NCBI GenBank assembly: GCA_030749725.1 | Contig: JASMJM010000046.1 | Location: 1 to 39,297, forward strand | Length of the DNA: 39,297 nt | Source: Pseudomonadales bacterium | Lineage (GTDB): Bacteria; Pseudomonadota; Gammaproteobacteria; Pseudomonadales; Azotimanducaceae | Direction of reading: 5' to 3' | Shown here: positions 33,661-39,297 of the stretch, piece by piece | How positions within the stretch are numbered: position 1 is the first letter of the stretch | How the letters are laid out: each line of letters starts with the position of its first letter | Program-made: the position numbers and the translations under genes | Notes under the pieces: model-generated | The model's input: the letters and a program-made list of their open reading frames with translations, nothing else | The model's database searches: none | Told to the model about the DNA's origin: nothing

Positions 33661-34530
33661 ATGGTGGGAAAAGAGAGTGGAAAGGTAGGGCGTATCGCAG
33701 CGCCCTTTGACTTCGAGGGGCGCATGAACTTCTGCGGCCAAGTGGCTGACACGATGAACCGCCTCGTGACCGTGCTCGACGCGCGCCACCGGCACGGCAC
33801 CGCAGAGGCAGGCGATGACAGTGGAGAGGATGCGCTCTTCCGAGGGTGCGGTTTCCTGCTGGCGAAGCATGCGTCGGCGGTAGTGGAGTGGACGGACCAC
33901 GAGGAAGTGAAGGCGAAGTACTATGACGAAACCTACGAGTTCGTCCGGCGTCTGCTGCCGTCGTTCAGTGTGATGCCTTCGGTGGGGCACATCTACCGAG
34001 CGGAAGACCTTACGGAGGACACCACTCTGGAGCAGCGTCCCGCGCAGTTCGTGCACAACGACTACGGCGACGACTTGGACGAGGATGGCGCGGTGGTGAA
34101 CAGGTGGTGTGACCTGGTGCACGGCAACGACAGGCGGAACCAGCGCATCGTTGGTGTCAACCTGTGGCGCTCCGTTTCTCGCAAACCCCTCGCCCGTATG
34201 CCGCTGGCTATACTAGACCGGCGCACAATCGACCGCGACACAATGCGGTACATAAAGAACCCCGGGTTGCACGCCATTGGCAACGCCACCCTCCTGCCGA
34301 CCAGCGATGACCACGAATGGTACTTCTACCCGCACATGACGCGCGACGAGGTGCTTGTCTTCCTCACCTACGACTCGGACCCGCAGTCCAATGACCTGTT
34401 CGGGAGCAAGGGTGCCCCCTTCACGCCTACCATGCACACCGCTGTAGCCATCCCCGATACCGACCACATACACCAGCGCGAAAGCGTCGAGATGCGCTAC
34501 TTTGCGTATTCACCGCTGCCGGGACGTTGA
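33661..34530 (+). CDS. CmcJ/NvfI-like non-haem oxygenase
   Basis: The 289-residue protein fits the family named for CmcJ of cephamycin biosynthesis and fungal relatives (asaB, gibberellin GA4 desaturase). Key pieces are H132-x-D134 in VHNDYG, VGVNLWRSV near 165, YFYPHMTRDEVLVFLTYDSDP near 221-241, H259 in PTMHTAV and RESVEMR at 273-279. HxD, the distant His and the late arginine look like a 2-His-1-carboxylate iron site with a 2-oxoglutarate anchor, so hydroxylation or desaturation is likely. Roles are mostly in secondary metabolism; the substrate is unknown. GAGGAGAGG lies just upstream. Confidence 0.75.
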   Translation: MVGKESGKVGRIAAPFDFEGRMNFCGQVADTMNRLVTVLDARHRHGTAEAGDDSGEDALFRGCGFLLAKHASAVVEWTDHEEVKAKYYDETYEFVRRLLPSFSVMPSVGHIYRAEDLTEDTTLEQRPAQFVHNDYGDDLDEDGAVVNRWCDLVHGNDRRNQRIVGVNLWRSVSRKPLARMPLAILDRRTIDRDTMRYIKNPGLHAIGNATLLPTSDDHEWYFYPHMTRDEVLVFLTYDSDPQSNDLFGSKGAPFTPTMHTAVAIPDTDHIHQRESVEMRYFAYSPLPGR

Positions 34531-34660
34531 TGCGGCCCCGACTCCTCAAGTGTGATATGCCCGGTTCCCTTTGGCGCTGTGCCGAACGACGCTTACCACA
34601 CATAAGCGGACATGTCAGATAGGGAGAGTTGCCATCCTTTCTAGTTTGCCTGTGGTTAGC

Positions 34661-36337
34661 ATGCATTCAGCCGGTCTGCATCTCCTGCTTGATACTCGGA
34701 TTGTGGAAAATATGCAGAACGCGGAACTCACTCTTGGGACCGTCAAGAAGTACAGCGGTAATCCTCTGTTCAGTGAGGATAAGCCATGGGAGACGCGCTT
34801 CGACAATCTCTACGCCAACATCATCTACGATGACGAGGAACAAATATACAAGTGCTGGTACAGCCCTTTTGTCGTTGACAATTCGTCAATGGGGATGACC
34901 CGTGAGCAGCGGAAAGAAGTGAGATATACAGCGCCTCGTGACAGGGAAATGGCTATCTGCTATTGCACGTCGAAAGACGGTATAACCTGGGACAAGCCCG
35001 AGCTGGGGCTTGTCGAATACGAGGGCAGCAAAGCCAACAATATTCTGTGGCGAGGCGGCGGAGATACCAAAATTCTTCAGGAAGGGCCGCATGGCTCAGG
35101 GATTTTCAAAGACCTCCAGGATCCCGATCCGAATCGTCGCTACAAAGCCATTCTTAAGTCTGAAATCCTCTCGGTAGTGTTTTCTGCCGACGGTATTCAC
35201 TGGGCTCCGGCCATAGCCTGCCCAGAAGCCAATAGCGCGGGAGATACTCACAACAACGCCTTCTGGGCGCCAACGCTCGGGAAATATGTGGGGATAACCC
35301 GCCAATGGGGCAAACCATTTGGGCGCCAGGTCGCATGGACGTCGAGCGACGATTTCGTGAATTGGGAGAAGACTCAGATTGTGTTGGAGGGGTTGGACGC
35401 GAATCAGCAGCCCTACGCGATGACGGTCTTTTATCACGGTGGCGTGTATCTCGGCCTGGTCGCCATTCACGACCAGGATAGGGACCGAGTCTGGGCAGAA
35501 CTGACGTGGAGTCCAGACACAAGAACGTGGCATCGTGTCCTTCCCGGAACCCCGCTGATCCCAAATACCGGTGACGAAGGAGATTATGACTGGGGTTGTG
35601 TGTACCCTGCGGCGAATCCGATCTTCCTGGAAGACGAAATTCGTTTGTACTATGGCGGAAGCGACGGGCTTCACACGAGCTGGCGCAACGGATTTCTTTG
35701 TATGGCGACGTTGCGTCCCGACGGTTTTGCCGGGTACAAAGCATCGGACGTGGCGGAGTTGGCGACGGTAACGACAACTCCTGTATTTGATGGGACCGCG
35801 TCGCTCCAAGTTTCGGCGGATATTGCAGACGACGGCAAACTTGTCGTGCGTGTTTTGGGCGAGGAGAAGCAGGTACTAGCTGAAAGCGAGCCGCTGACGG
35901 GCACGGTATCGGAAGCGGAAGTTCGGTGGCGGGACGAAAGTGCTCTGGACGCGATCAAGACGAAACCAGCCCGGCTTCAAATCGCGTTCAAAGAGGCGAC
36001 CGTGTATTCGTTTTCCCTAAGGCCCACGGAGAAGATTAGCGCGCACTTGAACGCGCCATACACAGATCGTTGTAGCCAAATACGCGACTTTAGGATCATC
36101 CTGTACGTTGCTCTTCACCCAGATCCAGCGATTCGGCGCTGCCAGACTATAGCAGGCGATCCCTCCATGGCAAGCCACTTTAGAACAGTCACCAGGCCCA
36201 TCAGATTATACCGATTCAATCGATCCGCCAAGCGAGATAACGACCAAGCCCGGGCGCGTGAATTCACCGTGAAGTCGTCGCATACTTTTGCTGAAGCCTT
36301 TGCACATCCGGCGACCCCCAGTGCGAAATCTAGCTGA
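34661..36337 (+). CDS. Five-bladed propeller glycosidase-like protein with aberrant C-terminal extension
   Basis: From the ATG at 34661 the N-terminus LHLLLDTRIVENMQNAELTLG, KYSGNPLFSEDKPWE and NLYANIIYDDEEQIYKCWYSPF match the GH32/GH43-like propeller proteins abundant in planctomycetes and marine bacteria. GDTHNNAFWAPTLGKYVG and YPAANPIFLEDEIRLYYGGSDG are further blades. A short beta-sandwich ends with ATVYSFSLR about 36025, where relatives would stop. Here the frame runs on about 100 more codons with basic, unlike sequence (RTVTRPIRLYRFNRSAKR), suggesting a lost stop codon. The catalytic residues cannot be assigned with certainty. TTG at 34646 or ATG at 34571 are other starts. It follows the CmcJ-like gene on the same strand. 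Confidence 0.7.
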   Translation: MHSAGLHLLLDTRIVENMQNAELTLGTVKKYSGNPLFSEDKPWETRFDNLYANIIYDDEEQIYKCWYSPFVVDNSSMGMTREQRKEVRYTAPRDREMAICYCTSKDGITWDKPELGLVEYEGSKANNILWRGGGDTKILQEGPHGSGIFKDLQDPDPNRRYKAILKSEILSVVFSADGIHWAPAIACPEANSAGDTHNNAFWAPTLGKYVGITRQWGKPFGRQVAWTSSDDFVNWEKTQIVLEGLDANQQPYAMTVFYHGGVYLGLVAIHDQDRDRVWAELTWSPDTRTWHRVLPGTPLIPNTGDEGDYDWGCVYPAANPIFLEDEIRLYYGGSDGLHTSWRNGFLCMATLRPDGFAGYKASDVAELATVTTTPVFDGTASLQVSADIADDGKLVVRVLGEEKQVLAESEPLTGTVSEAEVRWRDESALDAIKTKPARLQIAFKEATVYSFSLRPTEKISAHLNAPYTDRCSQIRDFRIILYVALHPDPAIRRCQTIAGDPSMASHFRTVTRPIRLYRFNRSAKRDNDQARAREFTVKSSHTFAEAFAHPATPSAKSS

Positions 36338-36347
36338 ATGGGATACC

Positions 36348-36364
36348 CCCCAGCTCTGCTGGGG
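36348..36364. repeat. Perfect 7-bp hairpin, terminator- or REP-like
   Basis: CCCCAGC-TCT-GCTGGGG forms a GC-rich hairpin between the ends of two convergent genes. No T-run follows on either strand, so it is not a classical rho-independent terminator. It might be a REP-type palindrome, a 3'-end stabiliser or a bidirectional transcription block. No second copy is seen in the window. Confidence 0.45.
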
Positions 36365-36419
36365 AGGCACCCGAAGATCGCGGCCTACACCCGGACAAGC
36401 GCACATACCGAGCGGCCTG

Positions 36420-38069
36420 CTACATCCGCCAAACACCGTAGTTTTTGGCACCCGCCACCTCGTTGGAGTGGCATGCCGACAGTGCGATGGCGAGATGGGT
36501 TCTCGTATCACGAGGGTCGATCAGCCCATCGTCTGCAACTGCGGCCGTGATGTACAGGGCCTGCGAACGCTCATCGGCCTCCCACGCGAGCTCAGCCATA
36601 TCTCGTGAGTAGGCCTCTTCGTCGAAATCGGTGCCATTCAGGCGCGCCTGGTCGCGATCGACAATGCGCATCACACCTGTCAGTTGCGCCGAGCCCATTT
36701 CGTCCGCCTTGGCGGTCGGCCAGCTGAACGTGAAGCGGGTGCTGAAGGAGCGGCCGCTCATACCGTAAATGCCTGCGCCATAGGACGCCCCGACGATTAC
36801 ACTGATGTGGGGAACTGTCGAGTTGGCCACGGCGTTGATCATTTTGGCGCCGTTCTTGATCATTCCGCCCCGCTCGAAGTCGGCGCCAACCATGTACCCC
36901 GTCACGTTGTGCAGGAATACCAGCGGCACGTCGATCTGGTTGCAGAGCTGGACGAACTGTGCCGCTTTTTCCGAAGACTCGGACATTAGCGGACCGTTAT
37001 TGCCGAGAACCCCGACGGGGTAGCCGTCGATGGATGCCCAGCCGCACACCAGCGTGGGGCCGTACAGGGGTTTGAAATCCTCGAAGCGCGAACCGTCGAC
37101 GATCCGCGCGATCACCTCGCGCATGTCGAAGGGCTTCTTGAGGTTTTGGGGAACGATTCCCAACAACTCTTCAGGATCATAGTTGGGCGGATCGGCAGGC
37201 ATGGAAGGGCCAGGTCCCAACTTGCGCCAGTTGATGTGTGAGATCACCTCCCGGCACAATCGCGCACCATCCTCCTCGTTCTCGGCAAGATAGTCGCCGA
37301 GACCCGAGATCTGGGTGTGCATCGCGGCCCCGCTCAGGCTCTCGGCGTCGGCATCCTCGCCCGTTGCCATCTTGACCAGGGGAACGCCACCCAAGGCAAC
37401 GCGCGCCTGCTTGCTCACGAAAATGTTGTAATCGCTCATTCCCGGTTGATAGGCCCCGCCCGCCGTGGCTGTTCCGCAGACCACCGCGACGGTGGGAATT
37501 TTCATTTTGGACAGTTCCGTGATCTCGTAGAAGAGCCGGCCGGAATCGGCGAAGTGACCGGGAGCCGGATGAACCACCCGCCGCTGAGCAGTGCGGGGCC
37601 CAGCACCCCCGCCGGGATTCCCTCGCAGATCCCCGCCGGCCGACTCGACGAACTGGACATAGGGTAGGCGGTTTTCCCTGGCGATCTCGAGGCCACGCAT
37701 CAGCTTCTTGCTATTGAACCCAGTCATTGCGCCTGCCCGGACCGTTGGATCATGACCCAAGATGAGACACTCGGTCTCTGAGATGACTCCGATGCCCACG
37801 ATGAACCCCGATCCAATCTCGATGCCCGAGTTATACGCCGCCAAAGGGGAGACTTCCATGAAAGCCGAGTCCCGGTCCAGTACCATGGCAATTCGCTCTC
37901 GTACCGGCTTCTTACCTTGAGATGCGACCCGAGCCATGGCTTCCTCACCCCCACCCTTTTCAACTTGCTGGTGCAAGTCGTCGAGCATGTCGAGTATTTC
38001 GAGCAGGGCACCTCGGTTCTCGCGATAGGTTTCCGACTGGGTGTCAAGTTGTGAAGTGATCGTGGCCAT
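36420..38069 (-). CDS. Acyl-CoA carboxylase, carboxyltransferase (beta) subunit
   Basis: This 549-residue protein is a biotin-dependent carboxyltransferase of the propionyl-/methylcrotonyl-CoA carboxylase beta type, with two crotonase-like halves. The N-half has QFVESAGGDLR and the oxyanion loop VCGTATAGGAYQPGMSD; the C-half has VPLVFLHNVTGYMVG and GASYGAGIYGMSGR. The usual motif is GAGNYAM-x-GR, so SYGAGIYGM is a normal variant. It needs a biotin carboxylase/carrier subunit; neither is in the window. Methylcrotonyl-, geranyl- and propionyl-CoA are all possible. No strong ribosome site precedes the ATG. Confidence 0.85.
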   Translation of the reverse strand: MATITSQLDTQSETYRENRGALLEILDMLDDLHQQVEKGGGEEAMARVASQGKKPVRERIAMVLDRDSAFMEVSPLAAYNSGIEIGSGFIVGIGVISETECLILGHDPTVRAGAMTGFNSKKLMRGLEIARENRLPYVQFVESAGGDLRGNPGGGAGPRTAQRRVVHPAPGHFADSGRLFYEITELSKMKIPTVAVVCGTATAGGAYQPGMSDYNIFVSKQARVALGGVPLVKMATGEDADAESLSGAAMHTQISGLGDYLAENEEDGARLCREVISHINWRKLGPGPSMPADPPNYDPEELLGIVPQNLKKPFDMREVIARIVDGSRFEDFKPLYGPTLVCGWASIDGYPVGVLGNNGPLMSESSEKAAQFVQLCNQIDVPLVFLHNVTGYMVGADFERGGMIKNGAKMINAVANSTVPHISVIVGASYGAGIYGMSGRSFSTRFTFSWPTAKADEMGSAQLTGVMRIVDRDQARLNGTDFDEEAYSRDMAELAWEADERSQALYITAAVADDGLIDPRDTRTHLAIALSACHSNEVAGAKNYGVWRM

Positions 38070-38597
38070 TAGTCCATTCGCCGATTAAGGCGAGGTCCTG
38101 TCTGTTCTGAAACGGTTCTGTAAAGCTCGTCGGGAGACTGGCGTGTCTCGACGAAGCACGGGCAAAACTACCACAACCGTGCGCACAATGACATGGCAAG
38201 GCTCAGCGAAAGCCTTCATGCTTAAGGCGCACAGCACTATAGTCAACTCGTCAGCCAACGCAACACTGCCGCGATTGGCACGACTCGGTTGTGTCGTGAA
38301 TGGCCGGTAGTTCACACAGATAACGAGCGTGCGCTGCCTTGCTATTACTTCAATCGCGGCTGTAGCAGCCCCAACTCGATCATAGTTTCACCCGTGGCCA
38401 GCAAGGCATCCTCGATACTGTGTGGGTTACCCAGTCGCGCTCAACCTGGATCTTGCTGAGCGCGGCCAGTTCTTGACCGGCATCGCTGTTTAGCACTAAA
38501 GCCTAGATTGAGAAAGGCGTCGACTACCGAAGTCTACCGTGGCAAGACCTGAGTACAAATTGATGCTGAAGGTATCGATATAGAACCCGACATAGAA
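38070..38597. other. Gap of 528 bases with only decayed coding traces
   Basis: Between the carboxylase and Fic genes I find no intact gene. A 76-codon minus-strand frame at 38085-38315 has no recognisable protein features or ribosome site. The remnant at 38345-38497 is listed separately. No promoter of good quality is seen ahead of the Fic gene. Confidence 0.4.
38345..38497 (-). pseudogene. Frameshifted gene remnant
   Basis: On the minus strand LNSDAGQELAALSKIQ then VERDWVTH is open to about 38430, where the frame shifts and continues as HSIEDALLATGETMIELG then LLQPRLK and TAA at 38345-38347. Both parts look protein-coding and join smoothly after one shift, so it is probably the C-terminus of a decayed gene. 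A further piece (DAFLNLGFS) lies near 38500-38525. Family not recognised. Confidence 0.35.
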
Positions 38598-39297
38598 ATG
38601 ACGAGTAGGATGGAACCGCTGATGATCGGTGAAAACGCAGGGCAGCGAGGCGAGCTTACGGACCTCGCATTGGTGCTTGCACAGCAATCTACAGGTCTTG
38701 GAAAGAGCCTGCCAAGCAAGATCGTCGGTGCACTGGCAAGTTTGGTACGCTCAATGAATTGCTATTACTCTAATCTCATTGAAGGTCATGATACGCACCC
38801 GATCGATATTGAACGGGCACTCGATGAAGATTTCAGCAGCGATCCAAAGCAGCGCGATCTGCAACTGGAAGCCAAAGCACATATTGCAGTGCAGGAATGG
38901 ATTGATGAGGGCGGACTTGATGGTAGAGTAACCCAAAGTGAAGCCCTATTGGAAACCCATAGGAGATTTTGTGAACTCGTGCCTAATGAGCTTCTATGGG
39001 TAGAAAATCCTGAAACTAAGCAGCGTGAGAGAGTAATCCCCGGAGCACTGCGAGAAAGCGACATCATCGTCGGCAGCCATGTTGGTATTAGTCCTAGTGC
39101 GTTGCCACGCTTTATGTGTCGCTTCGAAGAAGCGTATCATAGGCTTGGTAAGCTTAATTCTATCTTAGCAACTGCAGCTGCTCATCACCGACTTTTATGG
39201 ATCCACCCTTTTCTGGATGGCAATGGCAGAGTAGCAAGGCTTATGTCCTACGCCATGTTAAGAGAAACTTTGGACACCGGAGGCATCTGGTCGATTG
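38598..39297 (+). CDS. Fic-domain protein, cut by the window end
   Basis: The first 233 residues of a Fic protein are present; the rest lies beyond the window. With the ATG at 38598, the inhibitory motif (S/T)xxxE(G/N) is S58-NLI-E62-G63 in an N-terminal helix, which marks a class II, self-inhibited Fic enzyme. The active site HPFLDGNGR is at 203-211 with catalytic H203 and complete phosphate-binding loop. Fic proteins transfer AMP (or another nucleotide) onto hydroxyl side chains of target proteins. The ATG at 38610 is an equal alternative. No separate antitoxin is needed or seen. Confidence 0.9.
   Translation, partial: MTSRMEPLMIGENAGQRGELTDLALVLAQQSTGLGKSLPSKIVGALASLVRSMNCYYSNLIEGHDTHPIDIERALDEDFSSDPKQRDLQLEAKAHIAVQEWIDEGGLDGRVTQSEALLETHRRFCELVPNELLWVENPETKQRERVIPGALRESDIIVGSHVGISPSALPRFMCRFEEAYHRLGKLNSILATAAAHHRLLWIHPFLDGNGRVARLMSYAMLRETLDTGGIWSI

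Noticed and set aside
1-39297. CRISPR arrays, rRNA genes, prophage genes
   Set aside because: I saw no regularly spaced repeats, no rRNA-like stretch and no phage structural or integrase genes.

Overview
The window reads as an accessory, catabolism-rich region of an uncultured proteobacterium, most likely a marine or host-associated gammaproteobacterium. This is inference: there is no rRNA or phylogenetic marker here. The signs are a quinoprotein dehydrogenase, SDR, TauD, LLM, crotonase and CaiB enzymes, Shine-Dalgarno starts, an IS21-type element, VapBC and Fic, and several half-decayed genes. Genes sit in short, often divergent units rather than in one long operon.

Region by region. 1-140 is the right end of an IS21-like element whose insertion truncated a small membrane-protein gene (83-295, minus). 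488-1000 is a polytopic membrane protein. 1080-3440 (minus) holds a TPR-like protein and a secreted PQQ-dependent dehydrogenase. 3668-6863 is a tight three-gene unit in which both junctions share the four bases ATGA: a secreted neutral-sphingomyelinase-like EEP phosphodiesterase, a multi-pass membrane protein with a C-terminal TIR domain that keeps the NADase glutamate, and a secreted DUF4833 protein. This is the best candidate here for an undescribed system. 6963-11182 carries an SDR, an amidase, a PPOX-fold flavoprotein and a TIM-barrel isomerase. 11439-15761 has a benzaldehyde-lyase-like ThDP enzyme coupled to an alpha/beta hydrolase, with a divergent TauD-type dioxygenase and a 27-bp dyad between them. 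15816-18779 carries a SnoaL protein, a FlK-like thioesterase, an LLM flavoenzyme and a crotonase.

19137-20735 holds an exported tandem DUF1330/EF-hand protein and a small hypothetical. 20931-24802 has a strong sigma70-type promoter, a deletion-decayed winged-helix/4Fe-4S gene, a second TIM-barrel isomerase paralogous to the first, and a complete glycyl radical enzyme without an activase in view. 24904-28492 is a SnoaL-GH32 fusion divergent from a cytoplasmic sulfatase. 28763-29343 is a VapBC pair. 29644-32939 has an FMN reductase-like protein and an 821-residue tandem CaiB/BaiF CoA-transferase. 33138-36337 has a metallo-beta-lactamase-fold gene remnant, a CmcJ-like oxygenase and a second beta-propeller glycosidase-like gene with an abnormal C-terminal run-on. 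36420-38069 (minus) is an acyl-CoA carboxylase beta subunit. The right edge cuts a Fic protein.

Taken together the genes suggest uptake-independent processing of diverse sugars, sulfate esters, amides, hydroxyketones and acyl-CoAs, with ongoing gene loss (IS truncation, deletion and frameshift remnants) and stress/defence islands (TIR unit, VapBC, Fic).
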